From Hydractinia symbiolongicarpus (lineage: Eukaryota; Cnidaria; Hydrozoa; Anthoathecata; Hydractiniidae), in NCBI RefSeq assembly GCF_029227915.1, contig NC_079878.1, forward strand, positions 1,734,001-1,798,000: 64,000 nucleotides of DNA, written 5' to 3'. Shown in pieces: positions 22,193-34,902 of the stretch; within the stretch, counting starts at the first letter, position 1, and every line of letters begins with the position of its first letter. The position numbers and the translations under genes were made by a program. Under the pieces are notes generated by a model, which had not been told where the DNA came from, made no database searches, and worked only from the letters and a program-made list of their open reading frames with translations.

Positions 22193-25100
22193 TTTAAACT
22201 AGTATGTCTGTGCTAAAGAAATATTTTAAAAGACCAAAAAATGTCATGTTTGGATTGATTAATACAGGTAAAAACAGCTGGAAAGATATTAAATATGGTG
22301 CAAACTGTTTCTTTAGTTGTATTGCGGTATTGCGATAAAACCTTGCAACATTTAGAGGTCTCGAACATATGGACCTGATGAAAAAGACGTCAAATTTTAG
22401 AAACCCAGTGCTGTGTTGGAACATGTTGCATTTGCTGCAGTAATGTGAACAAATTTTCAATAAATTTAGGATATCCTCTTCTACATATATTAAAATTTCT
22501 TTGAAGGAAAGCATTGCGTCTTTCGGCCAACAAGGTTCACGGGTCACTTTGATTCTGGGTTCTGTGGACTAAAAAATTTGTTTAAAATATTTATAATGTG
22601 TAGCTTTATTTAATTGAAGGGCCCTTCGCTAATAGTAACCTAAGCAAGCAACAAATATCATAAGTTGAGATCTTGCCAAATAACAGTAACCTTAATTCAA
22701 AGACCAATGCAAAGAACGAAAAGAGAAAAAAAAAAATAAGAGGAAACTTAAACTATAAATTTTATAAGAAATTACACACACGTGAACATCTGTGATGGGA
22801 AAATAAATATATTTTGACAACGAGGAGCCATAATCTATTAAAAGACAATGTATATAATGTCTACTTTAACGTGTTTTAGGAATAAGAAATTTGACTTCAT
22901 TCACTTTAAAATAACCTTATTTTACTGATCAGAAAAGAAGTAATTTAAATTATCAATGGAAGAGGTATTGCAGTAGTGATATTCTACATCTCCGACGTTA
23001 AACTCTTGTATATCTGAAGTTTTTGATGCTAAAAAGCTAAACAGTGTAGCAGCTTGTTACACAATGTAACAACCATGTTTAATTATTGTGAACATCATCT
23101 CAATTAAAACTTACGTAGCTGTGTAAGTAGAATGTGATGAATGAACATAATGTACACAAAAGAAGGCAAATCGTTTCGCTAAAGTTCAGGGAAGCTATGA
23201 CATGCAGTTATTCGACCACGTTAATCATTTTAACCCCTGAGAATAAACGGCCTGTGAGTACGTGTCAAGATGAAACATTAACATCTGCTCGTCTTACGGA
23301 AGAGCTTCATATTCATTTTTTTACGAAATGACGATGGGATATGTTGCAAAACAAATTAACTATTATTACTGAAGGCATTGTAGCCCACTTTAGGCAAACC
23401 AAATTTCCCCCAAAAAATATTTTTGTATATTATCTAACAACAACGATGTCCTTCGTTTCTTTTGTACTTCGTTGTAATTAGGACATAGGTATATTGCAAA
23501 TCCAGAAAAGCGGACAGTGTTATAACGTTTTGGGTATGTTTCTTCCTATTATGGTTGGGTGTTCAAAGCATGAAACACACAAACAATAACACACTTGATT
23601 TGCTCGATGTTCACTTAGCGATAGGCTAAATAAATATAAAATACCGGGCGATGGAAACATAGACAATTATAGCAACAAGAACTAAGAACACACGCAGAAA
23701 CTTATAAAAAAGAGAACCGAGTAGAATAAACACAACTGAAAGCACAGAGAACTAAGAAGCAACAATATACACAAACTCACATGATACTCCACAGAAATCA
23801 TCTAACCTAACACTAGCGATACAACAGAGAACTTATATGCGATATGGACATAAAAGGCACGCAGACGATAATCCCAAGGGGAACATGACTGTATTAGATT
23901 TAATTAATCATCTTTTGAGGCACCTCGAAGGAGAGCGCAATGCTTCATGTGTTGTCTACACACGACAGCAACACTTCTACAAAAAATTCTTTTTTGCAGC
24001 TTTAGTTAAAATAAAAACACACCTGTTGTTACCATTTTTTTATTTCGGGAAAATACCGTAAAAGTTTGACAATTATTCGGGACAACAGAATGACTGCTTA
24101 CTACAGGTAAACCATATCGAGCAACCGTGTAATACTTTTTCAAAAAATTCTTTACCTAGATTCATTGTCATTTTAAATGAAAATGCATTGTAAAGGAAAT
24201 TGTCACGAAATAATTGTAGGTAAAAAACCATAGCTAGCTAACTATCATAGGTTTATACTGTTGTCTGTTAACCGTTGTGTATGAACTTAGGATTGTGGCC
24301 AAAGTTTATATTAGCCAACTGGTATTTGACTACTTTTACGTTTAATCTAAATGCAGCTAAAAGTCAGGTAGCCACAACCCAAGTTACGGCTAATTACAAG
24401 TCGGATTGGGCAAGATAACACAAAAAAGAAGGAATACGAATGCCTGGGATAAAAAGCAGTTATAGCAAACTAAATAAAAAACCTTAAAAAAATTGAAACA
24501 ATAACGTTAGCTAGCTAATTAGATGTAGCATGCTCCTTTAAAATCTGCGTTAGGAGCCAATATTTTTACATTGGTTTGTTTTATTTGCACGATTTATACA
24601 TGGCTAAAAAATCAATGAGATACTTATCTTTATCCGTAAAAAGTTAAAAAACAAGTTATTTCAAACAAAAGATTGAAGTAGAAAAAAAGATAAATAAAAA
24701 CAGACATACCAATTCGAACGGCATAGCCTTCATAGCCCCGAATCAAATAGAAAACAATTAAATGCTTGTATATTCATGGAACTCTTTTCAATTCAGAAGG
24801 AAATTATTTAAACTAAAATAACTAATTTTTAATTGTGCAACTTTTAGTAGCATTTGCTACCAAGAAAACGGGTCAGTTGAAAAAAATTTCCTCAGTGAAT
24901 ACCCTTGAAGCAAAACCTTTTCTGCATGCGAAGGATAAAAAAACGTTTGGTGAACATGAAAATTAACAATTTCGCCAGTGTCACCAGTGTCACCAGAAAT
25001 GAAATCAATTCAAAAACTAGTACGCTTACCGTGCAAATTGGCACAGTATAGTAAAGCAGCTTTTACATGAACTTTCATTTTTGAGGGGGAAAATAAAAGT

Positions 25101-25439
25101 TTTTTTTCTGTGCCTTATCTAGCATTTAAAATTGTTTACATGATTTCAGGCGAAATTAAAGCATTTCAGTGTTGATTTCATTTCCGGTTTTTAAATATAT
25201 CACGATTTACCTAAAATGAAACCATTCCAGATGTGTACAAAGCTCTTAGGCTTGTTCGATAAGTTACTGCGTATGTGTACAAAGTTAAAACTCAATGTAA
25301 ACACAAAAATTATTCATAGTGATATAAAACCCCACTTCGTGTAAATCTCATCCTGTGTTTATGTAAAAAACCATGCTGAAAATGCAACAGACATTTATGA
25401 CGTTCGGGCAACATAACGAGAAAAGAGAAGCGTATATAT

Positions 25440-25480
25440 TTATTTATACATCTATATATATATATATATATATTTAAAAA
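25440..25480. repeat. TA microsatellite
   Basis: TATATA run, shorter in the left arm mirror (around 12950-12960), consistent with replication slippage after the arms separated. Confidence 0.7.
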
Positions 25481-26040
25481 TAATATAACTGCTCTGTTAT
25501 ACATTGAGCACTCTGTTTGTAATTGTGTTAAAAATTACTTCGTGTTTATATATATATTTATATATATTTTTTATATTCCTAAATATTAGCATAATTGAAG
25601 TTATTAGACTCAGGTGTATTTATACACTACTACCTAACTTAATTTATACTGAACATAAGTTTGAACCAGTTAAACAGTTAACAAACAATACATAACAAAG
25701 ACATATAAAATGATTGTAGTAAGGTAACAACATATATATTTCTCTCAACAAGGTTATTTTGTTGATAAGCACAAAATCAGGTAAGTATTTCCCAGAATTA
25801 AAACTGCTGAATATTCGTTAAAAAACATACCCATGCACTAAACACAATGATTCATAATTCCAAATTAAAACCGTTTATGAACCTTACATTGCTTATAAGC
25901 GATGTGCTTCTAAAGAAACAAAAGCACTGTCCCCGAAATCGAAAACAAACACCATTGTAAGTTAATAAATTTAAAATGTTTTCGATCAAAATGAAAAACG
26001 GTTAGAAAATATTCACTACATTACTGTCGGCAGTGACAAA

Positions 26041-26165
26041 CGAGTGTACATTTAAATTTCCTCACACATGACATCATTTTTGTAAGAATGTGCATGAGCG
26101 AGGAATAAAGAGTTTTTTAAGGACAATAACACGTGCAGTTTTGCATCCACAGTTTCCTGTTATGT
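26041..26165 (-). promoter_or_regulatory. Composite upstream module, right mirror of copy 5
   Basis: Read on the minus strand it gives ACAGGAAACTGTGG, GCACGTGT and AAAATGATGTCATGTG. Same relation to the orphan promoter at 26972 as on the left. Confidence 0.45.
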
Positions 26166-26971
26166 GGTTTCACTTTATTTGCAGAGTATCAATAGGGAAT
26201 GACAAGATTGCGTGACGTCAGAACGTTGTGAAAAATTATTGACAAATTCATTTTCCTTCACGTTTACTAAAATATTTCTCGTTGCTTTTTTGACATAATC
26301 TGTTAGTAGCAGCTCAGCCCTCTTTCGTTTTATTGTGTTGTAATATTAATGCATCAAATTCTGTCGATCTGAAAATTGAAAAGTAAAATTAACGATCGTA
26401 TGATCTTCTGTCGCAAAAAAGAAGAAGCAAACAAGATGAGTAGTGTAACGATATGTAAATTATTCAAAAAAAAAATCTTAGTCAGCGTTAAAACATCTTT
26501 GTCTTACACTTCCTACATTATTGAAACCTTTAACTATGTCATTCAAAACAGCAACTTTTGTACATGTCGTTCATGATTGCTTACGCTTTGACAATCACTT
26601 GTGCGTTAATTAATACCAATTAAATTTTTTGATCCATAAGTTGTAGATCCTTTTAAACGAACCCTTTTTTTTTAATCGAATTTTGTTAGAATATCGATAT
26701 ATGGGCAACGACCAAGCAATGAATCTGTTGCGCTCTTTTGTTATAATTGTCTAATATGAAACGTGGCAACATACAGCAACTGTTTACCGCAGTATATTTC
26801 CGGGAAATGAAGAATTTATGAACTGATTTAAATACCTATCAAATTTGCAATAATTACGTCATCATTACAAGAATGCCTCAAGAATAAATGTAGAAGGAAA
26901 CAAAGAATTTCCAGAATGTATAAATTTTTATTGTTTATCAGGAAATACTGCAATTTTTTGACATCAAGTAT

Positions 26972-27012
26972 GGAATATCCCTTTTAACCGTATCATATAA
27001 TAGTGAAACTGT
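26972..27012 (+). promoter_or_regulatory. Orphan kappaB promoter, third right unit
   Basis: GGAATATCCC (26972-26981), ACCGTATCATATAA and GTGAAACTG. Downstream there is no TATAAAA and no exon 1, as in the left arm mirror, so the loss predates the palindrome or has been homogenised. Confidence 0.45.
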
Positions 27013-29422
27013 AAACCTCACATTGTGAAAACATCTAGTGATGGTCATTTTGATCATAAAAGAGGAAAAAAGTGTCCTGACAACACATTTATCCTGTTTT
27101 GATAAAGTCGATGTCTCTCTCAGTTGTAAACTGAGAAATTAGACAATAGTTGCAAAATCTCTCACAGTCTCCTTGCTTTACAGCATAAATAATCTCACGC
27201 TTTTGGTAATATTTACAAAATGCGACTACACTGTGTCAAAAGCTCCCATGAAAACATATTTTTTCTTTTATCTCTCTATCTTATTATGTTTTTCTTTTTT
27301 TTTATTCACTATTTTAATTTTTGCCAAAGGTACTATATAACCCATTATTCAAAGTTATAGAGCCTATGCTGCAACAACTTACAGAAGTAAACGAATAGGT
27401 AACCATAACTGACGGCGTAAGTGATAAAAGTCGTTGTTAAATTATCTCTAATTCGTTATGAATGGATAAACGGATTTTGCGACATTAATAAGAGTTTGCC
27501 CTATTTTCCTTACAGCCAGTGTTAATTGTGTGAGGATTAGCCCAAAAATTGCTCCCAGAAACTCTGAAAGAGACCGCATATCAACAATAAAAACTCGGGG
27601 AGATTATTTTAAGCGGGATTGTAGCTTGCCTAAAAACATATTATGCTTATAAATTTTATAGATGCTTCTGCTTATGGGCGACTTAAAATAATTTAGTTGT
27701 AGCGTTTTAAGAGATGCTACTTTCTTCTTTGATCAGTATGAGTTAACAGCTTTATCTTTTTATCGGCGGTGTTAATGCCTTGATCTATTTCTTGTGATAT
27801 ATGCTGTCTCGTGAGTAGCAGCACTTACCCCAAACTGTTTCCTGTTTTCTTTATTTACAGTAATTATTATTTAGTTTCGCAGAATTTAATAAGTGGTAAG
27901 TAGGAGGTAAATATATCCTCCTAATAAGTTCTGAGAAATGTTTGGTGATACCAACTAAATAAGTCCGGCAAAGGTCATCTCTGTATTAATGATATTTAAT
28001 AATATTTCTTAGTTTGATATCTTAACGTAATGTAAATGGCAAATGCGATATATTTTTACTGCACACGAATATTAAACAAATACACAAATCTAAATTTTAT
28101 AACTTCAATCATCAAGATTTGGCGCTCTGGATTTGTTTCTTTTGCGTTCATAAAAAAGATCTAAAAGTTCTTTTGGGGAATTGTTAGATTTGGTTGATAA
28201 GGTTTTTAAAGGAAATTATTTGTGTTTTAAAACATTGTATCATAGAAATATTTGCTTTTTTGGTTTTATGTTTGATATTGTAAGCTGTTGGACTTAAATT
28301 TGCGCAACTAGATTGTAGTGTAGCTAGTTAAATATAAAATCCAAATCAATCAACCTTAGCTAGTTGAACACTAGAAATAAATGTAAACCATCAACTTAAC
28401 CCCAATAGGTCTAAAATAAATGCCATTTTTCATTTTTTACCAAAAGTTCATAATTTGGCTATTTGACAAGTTAATTTGAGAAATAATAAAGGTAGAAAAA
28501 CTATATGTGCATTACTTCGCTGGAAAAACAAAATTGTCTGTAAACTTACCTTGTCTTCATGTTGGTATGTCTATTCAGGCTGTGTATTTTGCGGAATGGA
28601 AATGCATATTGAAATAGGCTAATTAAATTGATTTGGCAGATTCAAAGAAAATCGTTATTTTTAAGCATGAAACGGAAATGGGTTAGTTGCTTTTCCTGCG
28701 GAAGTAAAACATTCCTTTGCATAATGCAATGCAATAGGTTTTCTTTGAGAGGCTCGTACTACAGTTTAAAAAACAGAGCAGAAGTTTAGAATGTTTGTAA
28801 TATTTTGCAAAATAAAACAGAGCATAAAAACATTGTTTATAATTTTTAAATCGTTGTTTTTTATGGACACCTAAATTACTATATAAATGTTACACTGATA
28901 GATGTTTTCAAGAGGCAGGCATTTCTTTTGACTTCGGAAGGCAATTAAAGAAAGCTAAAAAACGCCAAGAAAATTGATTTTCCAAGAAGTTGTTCTTTAG
29001 ATAATTAAGAGATTTGGATTGATGAAGAAGTTTTTTCTAATGACTTTTTCTTCTCTTCCTTCTTACTTTTCCATCGAGAGTTGCAAAAAGTGACCGTGGC
29101 AAGGCCAATGAAATTTATGATATTATATTTTCCTTTCCACGTTAAATTTATTGACAAATACACCAGTACACCCAGTAGTTCACCATTATTCTTCTTAAAG
29201 AAAAAAACAGCTGCATATCCGTTGAAATAGAACACTTCACAAATAATTCACCAGTCGATAAAATTTATTTTGTTTTTAACCGCTGTGCTTATAAAGAAAC
29301 AGAAAGAATGTCTCCCAAAAATCCAAAGCAAATCATTCTGCGTTTTTACATTATTATGTTTGCCATTAAAACTGCGAATAATTAAGAATATTTATTGCGT
29401 TACTGTAGGTGCATGAGAAAAC

Positions 29423-29534
29423 AACTGTACATTTAAATTTCCTCTCACGTAACATCATTTTTGTAAGAATGTGCATGTGCGAGGCATTAAAAGACAATAA
29501 CATATGCAGTTTCCCATCAACTGTTTCCTGTTTG
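29423..29534 (-). promoter_or_regulatory. Composite upstream module, right mirror of copy 3
   Basis: Mirror of 8296-8410, about 0.8 kb upstream of the inner-right κB promoter. The E-box is CATATG here, and the CRE-like part is TGATGTTA. Confidence 0.45.
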
Positions 29535-30337
29535 TCAGTTGACTTCCTTTGTTAGGCTTATTAGGGAATTATAAAATACGCATGCACGTCAAGCGAGATT
29601 ACGAAATTGACGAATTGATGTAGTATTTTAGAAGAAATTGAGTCTTAACCAGTGTTAATACATCTTACCCTTAAGCTTCTTATATCATACCGAAACTTAT
29701 TGGAAATGTCTCTTAATAATTATTTTAACTGAAAAAGAAACATTTGCACATTCTTTTGTATATTCTTTCGTTGTGAATACTTTTTTCTCATTGGTAAATT
29801 TTTTTAACTAAATCGTAATTCTAATAAATAGTATGAACATAGTTATTAACATTAAATATAAATACAAATGCCGAATATTTTCACATATGGAATCTAAGTA
29901 TTAAAACTAGTTTTTCAGCTTATGATATGGGAGAATGAAAAAAAGAATTAACAAAAGAACATAGCAGTTTGCTCATGAAAAACTTAATTATGTGGGCAAC
30001 AGCGAATAGGTAAATTTGTTGTGAGTGCTCCTGCGTTGTGATCTATGCAATTACACTCATGGGCGCTTTTTGGTTACAGTTGTATAATATGAAACGTGGC
30101 AGGATACAGCAACTGTTTACCGCAGTATATTTCCGGGAAATAGAAATTTGTGAACTCATTTAAATATCTTTCAAATTTTCAATGCTGACAGATAATTACA
30201 GCGAAAGTGAAGATTATTACTTACGTCCTTATTAAAATAATGCGTTAACAAAAAAAGTTCTAAACAAACAAAAGCTTTCCAGAAAGTATAAGTTTACATT
30301 TGTCCGGAAATACTGAATTTTTTTTTAAATCAAGTAT

Positions 30338-30403
30338 GGAATATCCCTTTCAACCGTATTATATAACACTGAAACTGTCAATTAAAATTAGCACCTATAA
30401 AAA
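30338..30403 (+). promoter_or_regulatory. kappaB/TATA promoter of inner-right copy
   Basis: GGAATATCCC at 30338-30347, ACCGTATTATATAA, CACTGAAACTGTCAAT (IRF-half-site-like GAAAC), and TATAAAAA at 30396-30403. The exon 1 ATG is at 30445, implying a 5' leader of only about 20 bases. Confidence 0.6.
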
Positions 30404-30444
30404 CCCAGCTGTAAATTTCTGATGCCATTGTAAAAAAGAAAACA

Positions 30445-32161
30445 ATGGACATGTCTGTTTTGAAAATTGCCTTTCTTGGTGAGTGAAAATCATGCTAACA
30501 ATGCATGTTTTTTTAATGACTACTGATGGTGAAAGATTGTAACTGCACGAAATTTCATTTCTTTTTAGTTGGGTTAGTGTGTTTAGTGGAATCAAGTCTG
30601 ATCAAAGACGCTGCTCAGAATAACAGAGAATGTCATTTAGAAACTTATATGGAACACTTGTTCACTCATACTGTGAGGACGTTAAGGTCGATTACAACAT
30701 TGAAGAAAAAGCTTGTAAGTTAAACTTTGTTCTTATTATCTAAGCATGGAAATGTCTTAGCGAACAGCTTAATGATATGAGAGAAACAGCAATAAAAAGC
30801 TAAGTTAAGAAATTTAAAGGAAAGTTTTTTTCTCCAAGCTCTTTTTTCTTCAGCATATTATTACCTATTTGAAAATATATCTTTCTCTTAATGCTGTCCA
30901 GAAGAGGGAACAAACGCGAGTAGCAGTACTTAAAAAATGGAAGGAAAGGGTGATTTAAGAAAATATCTTGTGGGTAATCTCAACGAAAAAAGTCGAGAAA
31001 GCACTGTACTATATGACATATATTTTAGTTAAGCATTATCTATTCTGACCAAAGAAGGAAGAAGAATGGCTGTCAATTTGCTGCAGCGTACGTCGACTCA
31101 ATAGAAACATTTAAAAAATTTCATGTAAGTAGAAAAAACTGATTTGTTAAAACCATTTTAGTAATTATTAGAAAATAACGATGTACTACTTTCCTTCAAG
31201 AGGAAATACGGCTATAACTTCCTTAACTATTAACAATTACTGAAATTCCAATTTTTTCATTTATTTATAGCTTACTAAGAGAATTGATTTTAATAGCAAG
31301 ATCATTAAAGCGTATGTAGAGGTCTTATATACAATCCAAAAAGAGGAAACTAACAAGAAGCGAAAACAATCTTTCTTGAAGGAACTTAACGATACTATTG
31401 CGAAAATGACAGCAGATGTTGTAAAGACAAATTTGAAACGAAAGGTAAAAACGCACGTTCCTATATGTTTTGTGAGGAATGTTTTTGAAGAACCTTTGCT
31501 TGATTTTAAAATTTATAATGGACTTTATGTGTCAGAGCAAATGCAATAATGCAATATAAAAAGAAAATTAAGTAGTTTCACAAGATTTTCTATTGCTATA
31601 TGAAACTGCAACAATATGTTGCAGATATGTTGACGATATAAGCAACGTCTGTTTTGTTGTTGGAAATTATGATTTTAAAGGAATAATTTGGCAAAATAGA
31701 AAAACTATTTCTGAAACATAAAAAGTATATATCATGACGTTATTATTATTCAAAAATTTTCTGTTTTGCCTAATGTTCCCCATATTGACTTACAGGTTGT
31801 AAATATATAATCGCATACTTACATTAGACAAAGTTGCTTTTTTTTTAATAAAACCCTACTAGTTAAACAGCCTAGTTCTCTGAGAACACCAACCGCCTTT
31901 CCCTCGCCTGAATAGAGTTAATAACATCGCTTAAGATTATTTGCATGATTTCTTTTATTTTTTTTTCAGAAATTAATGACTTACCCATGTCTTGGAAGTG
32001 ATGACACTGTCACGTTATGGAGACGATTCGTCCCAGCCTATCCGAACGCGAAGCCTGCTCCATGCAACAGAAATCAAGATGACGAAATTCTTACCATAGT
32101 TCAAGATATTGCTGCGATTTATTCTGATCTTCGACATTTTTATTTTAGAACGAAGAAATAG
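30445..32161 (+). CDS. Secreted four-helix-type protein, inner-right copy (5 exons)
   Basis: Exons 30445-30478, 30569-30714, 31029-31124, 31271-31444 and 31970-32161. Donors are GTGAGT, GTAAGT, GTAAGT and GTAAAA; every acceptor ends in AG, with TTTTTTTTCAG before exon 5. Phases are 1-0-0-0, with coding lengths of 34, 146, 96, 174 and 192 bases including the stop, giving 213 residues. The signal peptide spans exons 1 and 2. Mature cysteines are in RECHL, NGCQF, YPCLG and APCNR, so two disulfides are possible. Helix-rich segments: ETYMEHLFTHTVRTLRSI (exon 2), AAAYVDSIETFKKF (exon 3), KIIKAYVEVLYTIQKEE and LKELNDTIAKMTADVV (exon 4), and a C-terminal helix in exon 5. No transmembrane segment follows the leader. 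The family is not recognised. The gene layout is that of class I helical cytokines (inference). Confidence 0.75.
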
Positions 32162-33100
32162 AATCAAAAATAGGGACAAATTATTATACAGAATTTATTT
32201 ATTCGTTATGTGATTTCAAATGCAACATTTTTTAATCGATGGTCTGTACACGTATTTCTTTACTTTCGCCTATGTAGAAATTCTTTCACTTATATTTTAA
32301 TAAAAAAAACATTGTTGCCGCATAATTGCCGACATATTAAATTTATATTATGTTGTTGTATTAGTATGTTTTTTTGTATTTATTAATATGTATACAACGT
32401 ACTGCCGAATGCTTAATGTAAATAGTAGGCATATCTACCTCACTAACACTTCATTTACTAGGTATGTGAGTGTGAATGTAGAAAATTTGGTTTGACAGTC
32501 CTGATAGCGCTTTCTTTAGGTAACAGCCACCTTAAAAATAACAGATTCTTACACCGCTGTTTATACATTCTGCATAGTTTTTATGCAAGATTAATATTGG
32601 AACACGCTAACAGCCGTAGTATCAACCTGTCAAATATCTTCATTCTTTACAAATTATGTTCCCACAGAGTATACTTTATAACTCAAAATAAGATTTAGCT
32701 AAGCTACAACTAGATAGGGAAAATTGCGAGAAAAGGGGTCAAATGGAGTTAAAAAAGTTAATTTAGACAAGAAAGCCATCGACAAACAATTTCGGTTGAA
32801 GTGACTCGATGTTGCTATGTTAAAGACTTCAATTTATAGAAACAATCGTGGACATGTTAAAAGATATGCTTATAAAAGACGCATCACACTACATACTTTA
32901 TTCAAGGCAATTAACGGGGCACAATATTATTGGTCACGAAATTAACGGTTAATAATTTGCAAGGTATATAAAGGAGGACAATATCAACCACGCACTGATC
33001 AGCATTAGTTCTAATAGACACAATATTTCCAACAGAAGTGTTACTAATAATTATAACTTGAACAACAGCTTGCCAAATGCTTTAAAAATCATGGATCCAG

Positions 33101-33235
33101 TTAGACTTGTACGTTAGACTTCCTTCTTTCGCTGATGTAACAACATTTGCAAATAAACTGTCTGCATCCTTTATTCCTTTTTAAACGTCGATCAAATCGT
33201 TGCTTTTTACCGTTAGCCCTTCTTTCTATAAGCAT
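33101..33235 (-). CDS. Short basic cysteine-containing ORF (44 aa), right copy
   Basis: Mirror of the 4595-4729 ORF with the same length. The C-terminal part reads CKCCYISERRKS where the left copy has CICCYISDTKKS. Function unknown; it may be the end of a longer spliced gene or chance. Confidence 0.2.
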   Translation of the reverse strand: MLIERRANGKKQRFDRRLKRNKGCRQFICKCCYISERRKSNVQV

Positions 33236-34330
33236 CTGTTGTGAACTTTTTATTTATTATGCTTTAATAAAATATCTTCCACAATGTTTGTCGTCGTTGA
33301 TATACCGAGAAGGATAGTTATTAAGGTATAAAATTGTTTTTAATACTTATTGACTTTTAAATAACTTTCCATGACCTTTTTTATTTTTATTAATTTTTCT
33401 CAACAACCTACTGAAACATTTAGGAACATTAATATATTCAGATAAATGGCGCACCATCTTTGAAAACGATTAATTTATGTTAGACATGGTGCTAAATGAT
33501 GATTCAGTTTTGATCGATGGACTTAAATCTTTAAACATAATATGTTACTTTCTAGCATTAAGGAAATGTAATATTTAGTAGTTTTTTTGACGAAATAAGT
33601 CCTATCAGTAGTTTTACTTTCTGCTTTCCCTATAAAGTTATATAAAACACTATCTACATTTTGCTAAAGTTTTAACTTACAATATATACAGTGTACCTGT
33701 CATAGTTTGAGTTGCCTAAATCATAATCCTTCTAGTATAAGTGTAAATTCAGCATTAAGACTTAAAGGAAATAACTTCCTTGAACTTCTATTGTTGCTGG
33801 TCAATGAGTTACTCATTTCATTATAACCGACTGCAAGAGTAGGTCTAAAACGTATGAGCTAGCGTTTTTTGCATATCGAACATTTAAAAAGTCAAATCGT
33901 GAATTACACAGGAGTGTTATTAAATGATTTCCCAGTCATCATGAAGTAGCTGCAATAACTCACTTTGCAGTTTTTCTTGAAAGAGTAAACCAGAAAAGTT
34001 TTCCTTCATAGAATATTTTAAAGTACTTTTTAGAATTATTTGGTTGTAGTTTTCCTTCTTTAAAATATGTTTTTGTCAATAAACAACTAATCAAAGGTGA
34101 AGTATGACAATAAAATAAAAAAAAGCAGAGATACCGTAAAAATAAGAAAAAAGTGGCGCTTTAAAACATAACAAAGGTCAATCAAAGCCTAAGCTGTTTG
34201 CTTAAAGTTACCACCATCTCGAATTAAATCTTGCTCTAGCCATTACACTTAAAAAAGCATGTACATTTACATAACAGCTTCCCTTATGCTTATTTTATAT
34301 TATTGCATTACTGTCGTTGCTTAACAAAAC

Positions 34331-34453
34331 AAATACATGTATAACTTCACAACCCTTTGACATCATCTTTGCACAAAGCGCTTACGCGAAGCATTAAGGA
34401 TTTTAAAGGCACATTAACACGTGCAGTTTCTTATCAACAATTTCCTGTTATGT
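34331..34453 (-). promoter_or_regulatory. Composite upstream module, right mirror of copy 2
   Basis: Minus-strand reading CATAACAGGAAATTGTTG, GCACGTGT and AAGATGATGTCA. It mirrors 3390-3512. Confidence 0.45.
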
Positions 34454-34857
34454 TAGTTGATTTTATTTGCTGAATTGTATGTTATCTGAGCTGCTGATAT
34501 ATTGTTTACTTCAGATCAACAAGCAGTGGAATTATGAAGCATGCACGAAACTGTTAAATAAACGCTTTTAAATGTCGTATTTTAAAATTAGGTGAAATGA
34601 AACAAGAAACAAAATAATTCTTCTTTTTTCATGCAATATTTTATAGGACGGTGTCTCCAAATTAGTAAAATTTAGCATCTACGAAAGTATTCGTCTTCTA
34701 AAGTTACGTTACATTTACGTGCACACCCTTACATCGTTTTCGGTTTGAGTGAGTTTCTGGGTCGCTATTTATCAATACAATACAAAAAAGTTTATTTTAA
34801 TGAACGAAAACATGAATTTGTTTTGAATTGTATTTAGGCTAAAGAAGAAACCGATAT

Positions 34858-34902
34858 GATAAAACGTAGAAAGTGTTGAATAAACACTTCCTACGTTTTA
34901 TC
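34858..34902. repeat. Near-perfect hairpin
   Basis: GATAAAACGTAG-AAAGTGTT pairs with AACACTT-CCTACGTTTTATC around a short GAATA-type loop, giving a stem of about 20 bp. The left-arm mirror (about 2947-2995) and the third relative (about 39110-39160) have degenerate versions. Confidence 0.6.
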
